Assembly (NCBI GenBank): GCA_004292515.1
Contig: RDXB01000041.1
Coordinates: 19,008 to 83,007 of the forward strand
Length of the DNA stretch: 64,000 nucleotides
Reading direction: 5' to 3'
Source: Oscillatoriales cyanobacterium
GTDB taxonomy: Bacteria; Cyanobacteriota; Cyanobacteriia; CACIAM-69d
Position numbers and translations under genes: made by a program
The notes under the pieces: model-generated
Database searches by the model: none
Told to the model about the DNA's origin: nothing
Seen by the model: the letters and a program-made list of their open reading frames with translations, nothing else
Shown here: positions 26,472 to 34,507 of the stretch, one piece after another
Numbering within the stretch: position 1 is the first letter of the stretch
Layout: every line of letters starts with the position of its first letter

Positions 26472-26659
26472 TAGAATGTGTCGTCAAATCGCCCAAAACT
26501 CTGATTCCACCGTTAGCTGATCGTGGGGGACAAGGGGCTTAAGCCCCTTGTTACGACGACTGGAGCTACGACGACTGGAGCTACGACGACTGGAGCTACG
26601 ACGACTGGGGCATGGAAATCAACTGTTGCAGCTTGCCTCCAGGAAATGACGGCAGACCC
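26472..26659. mobile_element. Family A element, copy A2, with internal 15-bp array
   Basis: The ends are AGCCCTAGAATGTGTCGTCA on the left and, inverted, AGCCCTAGGGTCTGCCGTC on the right. It has a perfect core palindrome at 26531-26550 and right-half motifs CATGGAAATCAACTG and CAGCTTGCCTCCAGG. The right TA (26660-26661) is part of the stop codon TAG of the minus-strand DUF1400 gene. Confidence 0.8.
26552..26611. repeat. Tandem repeat, 4 x 15 bp
   Basis: Four units of TACGACGACTGGAGC (last one TACGACGACTGGGGC), starting one base after the palindromic core of element A2, the same relative place as the 12-bp array in element B1. Confidence 0.95.
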
Positions 26660-27246
26660 TAGGGCTTGATTTGATCAAGCCATTCGCCGCCCCGGAGTCG
26701 TTCCCAGGTGTCCGCTAGCTTGTTGAGGCGATCAACCTGCACGTGGAGTTCTCGCTCGGGATAGTCCTGCAACACTTCCAGGAGCGAGAGCTGCCCATCA
26801 TCGCGGGCCGCGGCCAGCAAGGCCGTTTTCAGGGATTCGGCGCTGTTGCGACTTTGGGGCGACTGCAAGACTTGGCCCACTTCGCTCAACAGGGTGCGAC
26901 CGGGATCGGTGCGGAGGGACAAGTCTAGCCAATCTGCCGACAAGGACACTGGCTGACTAAGGATGCGGCGAATTTTGTCGGGTTTTTGTTGGCTCAGGAG
27001 CAAATAGGTTTCGAGATCTTCGGAGAGTTCGCCGCGATCGACCCAGTTGGTCAGGTCAGCAATGGGCAGCGATCCACCCAAGACCCCGTAGCGCAAAACC
27101 ACCGTTTCGGCCGCCAAGCCGATCGCCCCGGTGGCCAGAACGATCGCACTAGCGAGGGGCAGGCTCCAGCGGCGACTCCAGTGGCGACTCCAGCGGCGAC
27201 GAGATGGCCGAGTCAGGGGGGCGATCGGGGCGCACAAGATCCACAT
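26659..27246 (-). CDS. DUF1400 domain protein, probably exported (195 aa)
   Basis: After a basic stretch (RPSRRRWSRHWSRRW) and a hydrophobic segment (SLPLASAIVLATGAIGLA) comes AAETVVLRYGVLGGSLPIAD, the start of DUF1400, a cyanobacterial domain usually placed in front of an alpha/beta hydrolase. The rest (LTNWVDRGELSEDLETYL; ADWLDLSLRTDPGRTLLSEV) fits the whole domain, but here the hydrolase part is absent. The start is uncertain: the ATG at 27246 gives a signal-peptide-like N-terminus and overlaps the upstream gene's end by 98 bp, which is long. The stop TAG is formed by TA plus the first G of family A element A2, so the gene could have been truncated by the insertion. Confidence 0.7.
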   Translation of the reverse strand: MWILCAPIAPLTRPSRRRWSRHWSRRWSLPLASAIVLATGAIGLAAETVVLRYGVLGGSLPIADLTNWVDRGELSEDLETYLLLSQQKPDKIRRILSQPVSLSADWLDLSLRTDPGRTLLSEVGQVLQSPQSRNSAESLKTALLAAARDDGQLSLLEVLQDYPERELHVQVDRLNKLADTWERLRGGEWLDQIKP

Positions 27247-28009
27247 CGGGCAACTCAGGGGTAGGGGGAACCGGGCGGGAATTGACGGGCGATTGGCGTT
27301 GGCTGGGGCGGGGAAGGTCATCGCGCCAGGGGCCGAGTAGTTGCACCGACACCCAGGTGTAGCCCGCATAGGCCGGCACGATCGCCATAGCCAACAGGGC
27401 CGCCAACCCACCCAACAGTCGGGGATTCCAAGGGGGGCGGTAGCTGGTGCGGTAGGGATCGAAGGGCAGGCTAGCCGGATCGAGATCCTCGCGCAGGTGG
27501 CTAGGCCGCTTGAATCGCACCCGGCGATGGTCAAACTTTTCCAGCAAAATCCAACCGGCCAGGGCTTCCTCGCGACAAAGTTGGGCAAAGGTGGCGGGAT
27601 TGCCAAAAATCGGCCGCTTTGACCGCACAATCTTGTACTCCCACTCGATCGCCTGGCGCTCAGAGGGGGCCGCTTCCAAGGGCGGCAGGGCCATGATGGC
27701 GGGGTCGATCGGCCGATGTAGGTTTCGCAAAAAGGCCACGCAATCGGTTAAATCCGGCAGGTCTGCCAAGTCTGGCTGCCCCGACTCCCACCCATCGCGA
27801 CGCAATGTGGACTGGGATCGGACCACCTCAGTCACGGACAAGGGCACCGACAAGGGGCGATCGGCTTGCACCCAAAACGAGGCAGCGTCGCGATCGCCCC
27901 TATCCCGATCGCCCCTATCCCGATCGCCCTCGGGTTGGCCGTCTTGGTAGTGCTCAAAGCCCTCTTCGTAAATCTCTTCCGAAGGATGGGGGCTGGGTTG
28001 CGCCGTCAT
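27149..28009 (-). CDS. Conserved cyanobacterial membrane protein, unknown function (286 aa)
   Basis: The N-terminal part is acidic and variable and holds a DRGDRDRGDRD stretch encoded by a 15-bp repeat (GATCGCCCCTATCCC on the plus strand, about 27893-27925). The conserved middle is WEYKIVRSKRPIFGNPATFA followed by LCREEALAGWILLEKFDHRR, a signature seen in many cyanobacterial proteins with one membrane helix (the DUF4177-like WEYK fold is possible). The helix follows at LLGGLAALLAMAIVPAYAGY. The C-terminus is Pro/Ser-rich and low complexity. It overlaps the downstream DUF1400 gene and is divergent from the LysM/M23 gene. No catalytic motif is visible. Confidence 0.7.
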   Translation of the reverse strand: MTAQPSPHPSEEIYEEGFEHYQDGQPEGDRDRGDRDRGDRDAASFWVQADRPLSVPLSVTEVVRSQSTLRRDGWESGQPDLADLPDLTDCVAFLRNLHRPIDPAIMALPPLEAAPSERQAIEWEYKIVRSKRPIFGNPATFAQLCREEALAGWILLEKFDHRRVRFKRPSHLREDLDPASLPFDPYRTSYRPPWNPRLLGGLAALLAMAIVPAYAGYTWVSVQLLGPWRDDLPRPSQRQSPVNSRPVPPTPELPDVDLVRPDRPPDSAISSPLESPLESPLEPAPR

Positions 28010-28078
28010 GGCTGCTGAGTGCCTGTGAAATGCGTATGGTGGAAGGTGTACTTGCTGAACGTACTGAGACTTGGCGAG

Positions 28079-29134
28079 ATGGGCCTCATTGTATCCGAGT
28101 TATTCTGCGCCATTGGTCGGGCGCTTGGGGGGCAATCATTCCCAGATCGACCGCCCCGTGGGTGGCGCATGGGGCTGGTGGTTTTGGGGGCGATCGGTTG
28201 GAGCTGGAGCGGATTGCCGATCGCCCCGGCCCAGACCAGCGAAGCCAACCCCTGTGGCCCGGCCATTTTGGAACGACTCGATCGGCATCGGCTAGCCGCC
28301 GGAGAAACCGTCGAAACCCTGGCCAGTCGATATAACCTGCTACCCAGTACCCTATTGGCCTTCAACCCCAGCCTGCGCAGTGGCCAACGCCCCAAACCCG
28401 GCACGGAAATTTTGATTCCGCCGATTAACGGCATTCGGGTGGAAACCCAACCGGGCGACACCTGGCAGTCGATCGCCCAGCAATATCGCGTGCGGGCCGA
28501 CTCGCTCTTTACAGTCAACGGCTGCCAGCCTCGCCCCGCCGCCAGCGTCTTTGTGCCCGGTGTGCTGTGGTCGCCGATCGACCCGGGCACCGTTGCACCC
28601 CCCAGCGCCAACGACCCCGACAACAATTTGGTGCGCTATCCCCTATCGGAACCAGCCCGGACGATCGCCGACTTTGGTTGGCAACTCAGCAACGGCATCG
28701 AGGGCGGCGAGGCCACCTTCAACAGTCACATCATTCTGCAAGGGCGACCCAGCGCCGTGGTGTTGGCAGCGGGGCCCGGCACCATCGCCTTTGTGGGCAA
28801 CAATGCCAGCTATCCGGGGCAGTTGGTGGTGATCAATCATCAGGGTGGCCGCCAAACCCGCTATGCCAACCTGGGAGCCTTGTCGGTGCAGCGGGGTCAG
28901 CGGGTGAATGCGGGGGCCCGCCTGGGAACGCTGCCCAGCCAGCCGGCCAATGGGCGATCGTCCCTCTGGTTTGAGGTGCGCTACAACTCGTCGGTGGGCT
29001 GGATTGCCCAAAATCCCAACCCCTATTTGCAGCGGATGCAAACCCGATCGACCCCGGCCCCAGCTCCGGCCCCAGCCCCGGCCGCGCGATCGCCCCAACC
29101 CACCCCCCGGCCGCCCCAACGGCAACGGCCATAA
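28079..29134 (+). CDS. LysM plus degenerate M23 (LytM) domain protein, probably non-catalytic (351 aa)
   Basis: A signal peptide or anchor (MGLVVLGAIGWSWSGLPIAP-AQ) is followed by two LysM peptidoglycan-binding motifs (LAAGETVETLASRYNLLPST; TQPGDTWQSIAQQYRVRADS). A C-terminal M23/LytM fold follows (VVLAAGPGTIAFVGN; QLVVINHQGGRQTRYANL; SSLWFEVRYN). Active enzymes of the family have HxxxD, an HL after T-x-Y-A and an HxE. Here the second His is Asn264 (TRYANL), the third is Trp297 (LWFEVR), and the Asp is missing, so zinc binding is lost. Such proteins (EnvC, NlpD) activate amidases at the septum; that role is inferred. The tail is Pro/Ala-rich. An in-frame start at 28019 is possible, but 28079 leaves room for a divergent promoter. 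Confidence 0.82.
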   Translation: MGLIVSELFCAIGRALGGQSFPDRPPRGWRMGLVVLGAIGWSWSGLPIAPAQTSEANPCGPAILERLDRHRLAAGETVETLASRYNLLPSTLLAFNPSLRSGQRPKPGTEILIPPINGIRVETQPGDTWQSIAQQYRVRADSLFTVNGCQPRPAASVFVPGVLWSPIDPGTVAPPSANDPDNNLVRYPLSEPARTIADFGWQLSNGIEGGEATFNSHIILQGRPSAVVLAAGPGTIAFVGNNASYPGQLVVINHQGGRQTRYANLGALSVQRGQRVNAGARLGTLPSQPANGRSSLWFEVRYNSSVGWIAQNPNPYLQRMQTRSTPAPAPAPAPAARSPQPTPRPPQRQRP

Positions 29135-29244
29135 GCTTTGAAATGCCGTGCTTTCAGGAATTAGCCCGATCGCTCAATTGACCGCGATCGCCCAACCCGA
29201 TAAGGTTCTAGGAAGAAATTTGTAGCGCAACGAGCCCCCGAACC

Positions 29245-29976
29245 TTGGCTAAGACCGTCATTGCAGGCAACTGGAAAATGTACAAAACCCAGGCGGAAAC
29301 CCTGGAGTTTTTGAAGCCCTTCGTTGAGGAAATCACCGAGACCCCCGACGATCGCGAAATCGTGCTCTGTGTTCCCTTTACGGATTTGACCGTGCTGTCC
29401 AATGCCCTTCACGGCAGCCGCATTCGCATTGGTGCACAGAACGTGCATTGGGAAACCAGTGGTGCCTATACCGGCGAAATTGCTGCGGAAATGTTGACCG
29501 AATTAGGTGTGCGCTACGTGGTAGTGGGCCACAGCGAACGCCGGCAATATTTTGGGGAAACGGACGACACCGTGAACCGCCGTCTGAAAGCAGCCCAAGC
29601 GGCCGGTTTGACTCCGATTTTGTGCGTGGGCGAAACCAAGCAGCAGCGCGACGCGGGCGAAACCGAGGCGCATATTGCCCAACAATTAAAGGCAGGGTTG
29701 GTGGGCGTGCACCTGAGCAACTTGGTCATTGCTTACGAACCAATTTGGGCGATCGGCACGGGTGAAACTTGTGAATCAAAAGAAGCCAACCGCGTGGTTG
29801 GCTGGATTCGCGACCAACTGAATGGTGAAGATCTACCGATTCAATACGGCGGCTCGGTGAAGCCCGAGTTGATCGATGAGATCATGGCCCAGCCGGAAAT
29901 CAACGGCGTATTGGTAGGTGGGGCGAGCCTTGATCCGATCGGCTTTGGCCGGATTGTGAATTTCCAACCGGCCTGA
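29245..29976 (+). CDS. tpiA: Triosephosphate isomerase
   Basis: Interconverts dihydroxyacetone phosphate and glyceraldehyde 3-phosphate in glycolysis and the Calvin cycle. The 243-aa protein has [11 protein letters not shown] (Asn-x-Lys substrate binding), [16 protein letters not shown] (catalytic His), [14 protein letters not shown] (catalytic Glu and loop 6) and [16 protein letters not shown], with [11 protein letters not shown] near the end. The length fits the family. The start is a TTG at 29245 giving [12 protein letters not shown]; no in-frame ATG or GTG lies at a sensible distance upstream, and the conserved first strand begins immediately. It is followed by a family A element one base after the stop codon. 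Confidence 0.96.
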   Translation: MAKTVIAGNWKMYKTQAETLEFLKPFVEEITETPDDREIVLCVPFTDLTVLSNALHGSRIRIGAQNVHWETSGAYTGEIAAEMLTELGVRYVVVGHSERRQYFGETDDTVNRRLKAAQAAGLTPILCVGETKQQRDAGETEAHIAQQLKAGLVGVHLSNLVIAYEPIWAIGTGETCESKEANRVVGWIRDQLNGEDLPIQYGGSVKPELIDEIMAQPEINGVLVGGASLDPIGFGRIVNFQPA

Positions 29977-30121
29977 GGGGTCTCGTCAAATTGCCTGAAA
30001 CCCTGATGCTGTCGTTCCGAAATTGTGCGGGACAAGGGGCTTCAATCCCTTGTCGGCCGTGGCTGGGACATGAACCAGCAACCGTTTCCGCCTGCCCCCA
30101 GGCAGTGGGGATGCACCCTCA
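29977..30121. mobile_element. Family A element, copy A3
   Basis: The left end GGGGTCTCGTCAAATTGCC follows the tpiA stop codon. GAAACCCTGATGCTGTCGTT, a degenerate core (CAAGGGGCTTCAATCCCTTG) and a right half with ACATGAACCAGCAACCGTTT follow, with the end GGGGATGCACCCTC near 30121. Confidence 0.7.
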
Positions 30122-30200
30122 GCCCGGAACTTAGACCCGGAAAGCCCTTAAGATCGATGCGGACGCGATCCGCAAGTTTCCCGAGACCCTAGTTGAGGCG

Positions 30201-32363
30201 ATGATTGAGGCGATGATTGAGGCGATCGTCACGTTGCGCCAAATTCTGCGTCGCTGGTGGTCAGGATTCACCCTGCAAACCCGCCTGATGGCAGTGGCCA
30301 CCCTGGTCGTATCCCTACTGACCAGCGGCCTAACCTTTTGGGCGGTGAACACTATCCAGCAAGATGCCCGGCTCAATGACACCCGCTTTGGGCGCGATTT
30401 GGGCTTGCTGTTGGCGGCCAACACGGCTCCACTAGTGGCCGAGCAGGATCTGGGCGGTTTGGCCCGGTTCTCGCGTCGGTTCTACAACAGCACCTCCAGC
30501 GTCCGCTATCTGCTCTATGCCGATGCGGATGGGGATATTTTTTACGGGATTCCCTTTTCCGATGCAGAGGTGCAAAGTTCTCTCACCCTGCGTCGCCGGA
30601 TTCAGTTGCCGCCGGACTATGCCGCCGATCTCGATCGCCCCTTGGTGCGCCAGCATTTGACCCCCAACGGGCAAGTCACCGATGTGTTTGTGCCCCTCAC
30701 CCACGAAGGCGACTATCTGGGGGTGCTGGCGGTGGGCACCAATCCTAACCCGACGGTGGTGGCCTCATCAGGCCTGACCCGGGATGTGACGATCGCGGTG
30801 TTTGTCTCGATTTGGGTGATGGTGATTTTGGGGGCCGTGTTCAATGCCTTGACGATCACCAAGCCGATCAAAGAACTGTCGTTGGGGGTGAAAAGCATCA
30901 CCGCTGGGAACTTCCAGCAACGGATTGATCTGCCCTTTGGCGGGGAACTAGGCGAGCTGATCGCCAGCTTCAACGACATGGCCGAGCGGCTCCAGCGCTA
31001 CGAGGAGCAAAATATTGAGGAGCTGACCGCCAGCAAAGCCAAGCTAGAAACTCTGATCGCCACGATCGCCGATGGGGCCTTGCTGCTGGATACGGATTTG
31101 CAGGTGGTGTTGGTGAATCCGACGGCGCGGCAGATTTTTGGCTGGGACGAGGAAGCGGCGATCGCTCACCAATCCGATGGCAAAAATGCCCTCTATGAAT
31201 TTCCGCCCGAGGTGCAAGTAAAGCTGACCCGCCCGCTGTATCAGTTGGTGGAAGGGCAAATGGACGAGGGCGAAGAGTTTCGGATTACGTTGCAGGAGCC
31301 GGTGAAGCGCACCATTCGGATTTTGCTGTCGCCGGTTTTGTCCCAGCGGGCGATCGGGGAGGGTTATTTGTGCAACACCTGCGATCGCCACCAGCAAGAT
31401 CGCTGTAGCAACCCCCAGCGGCCGCACCTGCGCGAATGCAGTTTATATGTGGATGTCGATCGCGCCGAGCCAGGTGAGCGCTACCGGGAAAGCATCCGGG
31501 GCATTGCCATGACGGTGCAAGACATCACCCGCGAAGTGGCCCTCAACGAAGCCAAGAGCCAGTTCATTAGCAACGTTTCCCACGAACTACGCACGCCCCT
31601 GTTCAACATCAAATCTTTCATTGAAACCCTGCATGACTATGGTGATGAACTGTCGCCGGAACAGCAGCGGGAATTTTTGGATACGGCTAACCGCGAGACC
31701 GATCGCCTCACCCGCTTGGTCAACGACGTATTGGATTTGTCGCGGCTGGAGTCTAGCCGGGTTTATAACTTTGACCCGATCGATTTGGTGCAACCGATCG
31801 AACAGACCCTGCGTACCTACCAGCTCAATGCCCGCGATAAGGGGATCGAGCTGACCCAAGATGTGGCGACCGGGTTGCCGCCCGTGTTGGGTAACTACGA
31901 CCTGCTGCTTCAGGTCTTTGCCAACTTGGTCGGCAATGCGCTCAAATTCACGCTCAAGGGCGGTCAGGTAATCATCCGGGCCTACATCCCAGCCGACCCC
32001 CAAGCGCCACCGGCCCTTTGGCCCATGTGTCCCATGAATGCCCCACCGATCGCCCCTCAGACGACGGCTCCCACAGTGGTGCGTGTTGAGATTGCTGATA
32101 CGGGAATTGGGATTGGCCCGGAAGATCGCAATGCCATTTTCGATCGGTTTTATCGTGTGGAAAATCGTGTCCACACCCTGGAGGGAACGGGGCTGGGCCT
32201 GTCGATCGTCCGCAACATCATCGACAAGCACCAAAGCCAAGTGCAACTGATCAGCGAAGTGGGCGTGGGCACCATTTTTTGGTTTGATCTGCTGATTTAC
32301 CGGGAGGATATGCCCCAGCCAGTGCCGCCGAATGGCAGTTTGTCTACTTCCCTGTTGGGCTAG
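30201..32363 (+). CDS. nblS: Sensor histidine kinase NblS (DspA/Hik33)
   Basis: Membrane-bound kinase that controls phycobilisome degradation and high-light and stress genes in cyanobacteria. Domains in order: helix 1 (about 28-50, LMAVATLVVSLLTSGLTFWA), a periplasmic sensor region, helix 2 (about 195-220), HAMP (KPIKELSLGVKSITAGNF), PAS (about 285-430), HisKA with FISNVSHELRTPLFNIKS (phospho-acceptor His461), and HATPase with LVGNALKFT, DTGIGI and GTGLGLSIV. The full length of 720 is longer than the usual 660. A Pro-rich insert lies between the N and G1 boxes, and a cysteine cluster (Cys391, 394, 402, 413) follows the PAS core. The first codons come from a 12-bp repeat (GAGGCGATGATT), giving two possible ATG starts. 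It lies directly downstream of element A3. Confidence 0.93.
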   Translation: MIEAMIEAIVTLRQILRRWWSGFTLQTRLMAVATLVVSLLTSGLTFWAVNTIQQDARLNDTRFGRDLGLLLAANTAPLVAEQDLGGLARFSRRFYNSTSSVRYLLYADADGDIFYGIPFSDAEVQSSLTLRRRIQLPPDYAADLDRPLVRQHLTPNGQVTDVFVPLTHEGDYLGVLAVGTNPNPTVVASSGLTRDVTIAVFVSIWVMVILGAVFNALTITKPIKELSLGVKSITAGNFQQRIDLPFGGELGELIASFNDMAERLQRYEEQNIEELTASKAKLETLIATIADGALLLDTDLQVVLVNPTARQIFGWDEEAAIAHQSDGKNALYEFPPEVQVKLTRPLYQLVEGQMDEGEEFRITLQEPVKRTIRILLSPVLSQRAIGEGYLCNTCDRHQQDRCSNPQRPHLRECSLYVDVDRAEPGERYRESIRGIAMTVQDITREVALNEAKSQFISNVSHELRTPLFNIKSFIETLHDYGDELSPEQQREFLDTANRETDRLTRLVNDVLDLSRLESSRVYNFDPIDLVQPIEQTLRTYQLNARDKGIELTQDVATGLPPVLGNYDLLLQVFANLVGNALKFTLKGGQVIIRAYIPADPQAPPALWPMCPMNAPPIAPQTTAPTVVRVEIADTGIGIGPEDRNAIFDRFYRVENRVHTLEGTGLGLSIVRNIIDKHQSQVQLISEVGVGTIFWFDLLIYREDMPQPVPPNGSLSTSLLG

Positions 32364-32506
32364 AACGGTTAGCGGTGGTTTTTGAGGGCGATCGCCGCAG
32401 CTTGGATTGACGGTTCCTAGCCCACAAGGGTCGATCGCCCGTGCTAGCCTAACGATTGTTGGCGGGGCACAGCGCGGCCCTGGTAGGGATACGGAGTGAT
32501 CGCCCA

Positions 32507-32845
32507 ATGGATGGAAATAACTGGCTGCAACAATTGCTGACCTTGGGTTTGGGCACAACGGCGATCGTGGCCGAACGGCTGAAGGACGCAAGTGATGAAT
32601 GGGTTCGCAGCGGCCGGCTGGATCCTGACCAAGCTCGCAAGGTGGTCGATGACCTGATGCAGCGGTTGCAATCGGGGGCCAATCCGTCGCCGACAGAAAG
32701 CTTTGACGTATTGATTCAGCAGCAATTTCGCAAGGTGATGAAAGACTTTGGTGTGCCCGATCGCTCCGAAGTAGACGAGCTGCGGGGGCGAATCGATCGC
32801 CTGGAACGGCAGGTGCGAGATCTGGAAAATCGGCTGTGGCGCTAG
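32507..32845 (+). CDS. Phasin-like helical protein (112 aa)
   Basis: A small helical protein: a hydrophobic N-terminal helix (WLQQLLTLGLGTTAIVAERL), then amphipathic helices (DQARKVVDDLMQRLQSG) and a C-terminal coiled coil (VDELRGRIDRLERQVRDLEN). The pattern is that of the phasin/poly(hydroxyalkanoate) granule-associated group, and cyanobacteria carry short proteins of this kind that are mostly uncharacterised. The ATG at 32507 (MDGNNWLQQ) is preferred to an in-frame GTG/TTG-type start at 32456, because the extra 17 residues do not fit the helical pattern. It sits between nblS and the FKBP gene on the same strand. Confidence 0.7.
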   Translation: MDGNNWLQQLLTLGLGTTAIVAERLKDASDEWVRSGRLDPDQARKVVDDLMQRLQSGANPSPTESFDVLIQQQFRKVMKDFGVPDRSEVDELRGRIDRLERQVRDLENRLWR

Positions 32846-32943
32846 GGCGATCGACCGACCAACCGCTGGAATCCTGCGCAACGAATCCGCCATAATCAAT
32901 ACCGCCTGATGATCCAATCATTCACCGAGGAAGGAGATCGATC

Positions 32944-33558
32944 TTGCGTGATGTTTTGATTAGCTTTGGGGTGATGGTGGTTTGTCTGGTTGCCGTGCTG
33001 GCGGTGACCTTCACAGGCAAAACCCCTACCGCTGAAGCCAACCCCCTCTCTGGTCAGCCCGTTGCCGAAGCCACGGCCAACGGCTCCAAACTCGCATCCC
33101 GCTTGATTAGCGATGCGGCTGCCCAACTGCGATCGCCCGAGATTGCCGCCCAACCCACCGATTCTGCCACCCCCGAGGAGACCGCCCCCGTGTCTGAGCC
33201 GAGCAACAGCGACAAACTCATCACCACTGAGTCTGGTTTGCAATACGAAGACATCGTACTGGGCACGGGCGCAGAGCCACGAGCAGGACAAACGGTTTAT
33301 GTTCACTACACGGGCACTTTGACCGATGGCACTAAGTTCGACAGCTCGCGCGATCGCAACCAACCCTTTAGCTTCCCGATCGGCACGGGCCGTGTGATCA
33401 AGGGCTGGGATGAAGGCGTGATTTCGATGCGCGTAGGCGGTCAGCGTCGGCTGGTAATTCCGTCGGAGCTGGGCTATGGTGCGCGCGGCGCGGGTGGGGT
33501 GATTCCGCCCAATGCCACGTTGATTTTTGATGTGGAACTGTTGAGGATTGGTGGCTAG
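32944..33558 (+). CDS. FKBP-type peptidyl-prolyl cis-trans isomerase, membrane-anchored or exported (204 aa)
   Basis: Catalyses proline isomerisation during folding outside the cytoplasm. The N-terminus has a hydrophobic helix (VLISFGVMVVCLVAVLAVTF) with no obvious cleavage site. A Ser/Pro/Glu-rich spacer is followed by a complete FKBP domain (about residues 95-204): LQYEDIVLGTG, VYVHYTGTLTDGTKFDSSRD, FPIGTGRVIKGWDEGVISM, RRLVIPSELGYGARGAG and LIFDVELLRI. The catalytic aromatic and Asp positions are intact. The start is a TTG at 32944 preceded by AAGGAG (about 32931-32936), a strong ribosome site that decides the start. Confidence 0.9.
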   Translation: MRDVLISFGVMVVCLVAVLAVTFTGKTPTAEANPLSGQPVAEATANGSKLASRLISDAAAQLRSPEIAAQPTDSATPEETAPVSEPSNSDKLITTESGLQYEDIVLGTGAEPRAGQTVYVHYTGTLTDGTKFDSSRDRNQPFSFPIGTGRVIKGWDEGVISMRVGGQRRLVIPSELGYGARGAGGVIPPNATLIFDVELLRIGG

Positions 33559-33570
33559 GCGAATCCGAAT

Positions 33571-33625
33571 CTGAGGGGCAAGTTTTGCCCTACAAAACAG
33601 GGGCAGGTTTCAAGCCTGCCCCTAC
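33571..33625. terminator. Double hairpin after the FKBP gene
   Basis: Two hairpins: GGGGCAAG..TTGCCC (33575-33590) and AGGGGCAGG..CCTGCCCCT (33599-33623, 9-bp stem, 7-base loop). They lie 15-65 bases after the FKBP stop. No long T run follows, so this may be a dispersed cyanobacterial repeat that also works as a terminator. Confidence 0.55.
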
Positions 33626-33718
33626 CCATTTCTGGGGGAACCATTTTCTGGGGGAACCATCAAGTTTTTGGCTGGTGCTAGTTCGATTAGCGAGAGCGAT
33701 ATCCAATAGCCCAATGCA

Positions 33719-34318
33719 CTATTGAAAAATATCGATCGCCCGTACAAACATGCTAGCTCCGTAGGCTTGGATATCGCTGTTGTTTAGGGCTGGGCTGGCA
33801 TCAATCCAATCTTGAATCGTAAAGGCAAACCGAATCCAGAAGGTTAATAGAAAGTGACTGAGCACCCACAGGGACAGGGGGACACGCTCTTTGACAGGGA
33901 CTTTGTAACGGGATAGGGTCGGTTTGCTGAGAAAGTCTTGGACAATTTTGATGGCGATCGAACTGAGGGGAAAAGTTAAGCAAGCTAGGTAGAGGGCCTG
34001 TTCAGTGTTCGTGGTGTTGTCTGCTGACAAAAACCGATAGAGCAGCAAGGAACATAGCCCGCCCGCCATCCAAGGCCCCAGCGATATACTGCGAATCTGA
34101 ATCGGCTTTTGTTCGATTGACCAAATCACACCTGCCATGGCCAACATCAAGGCACTAAATCCTGAAAAGGTGCGTTGGAGTTCTGGGCTACCTAACCCAA
34201 ATCGTGCCACCAGCGAAAGCACGAGGCAGATCACGCTGATCCATAGCAAGGTCTGCCAAGAAAAGGGTTTCTTGGGTTGAATAATTTTCCAAAATTCAGT
34301 GCGAATATCCTTAATCAT
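33719..34318 (-). CDS. fraD: FraD-like filament-integrity membrane protein (DUF5357-type), 199 aa
   Basis: A predicted membrane protein with four or five hydrophobic segments (LLWISVICLVLSLVARFGLG; GFSALMLAMAGVIWSIE; GPWMAGGLCSLLLYRFL; LYLACLTFPLSSIAIKIV; WVLSHFLLTFWIRFAF). It lies just downstream of a FraC-like gene on the same strand, the order known from Anabaena fraC-fraD. FraD builds septal junctions between cells. The Anabaena protein is, from memory, longer and has a periplasmic coiled coil that is not seen here, so this is a short relative as found in non-heterocystous filaments. The start is preceded by sequences from element C2. The symbol is tentative. Confidence 0.6.
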   Translation of the reverse strand: MIKDIRTEFWKIIQPKKPFSWQTLLWISVICLVLSLVARFGLGSPELQRTFSGFSALMLAMAGVIWSIEQKPIQIRSISLGPWMAGGLCSLLLYRFLSADNTTNTEQALYLACLTFPLSSIAIKIVQDFLSKPTLSRYKVPVKERVPLSLWVLSHFLLTFWIRFAFTIQDWIDASPALNNSDIQAYGASMFVRAIDIFQ

Positions 34319-34403
34319 GGCGCAACAGGTTGGGGCGAGAAGGTGACATGAGCAATGGGCCGGGCAATGAAACTAGGGAGGGGGCCACGCCAGATCCATG
34401 GTT

Positions 34404-34494
34404 ATACCAATTTCGATTACCCATGCTACAAATCCTGCGCTGAAACCCTTGTCGAACAAGAGTCTTGAGTAGCATCAATTTACAAAATTGGTAT
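34404..34494. mobile_element. Family C element, copy C2, between fraC and fraD
   Basis: Ends ATACCAATTT and AAATTGGTAT are perfect inverted repeats; TTA flanks both ends of the TACC..GGTA unit. The body matches copy C1 (CATGCTACAAATCCTGCGC, GAAACCCTTGTCG, TCTTGAGTAGCATCAATT). About 91 bp, no coding capacity. Confidence 0.8.
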
Positions 34495-34507
34495 TAGCCC
34501 AGAGAGT

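Noticed and set aside
31587..32921. 444-codon minus-strand ORF across the end of nblS and the phasin-like gene
   Set aside because: It lies opposite clear kinase motifs and a second gene, with low-complexity composition.
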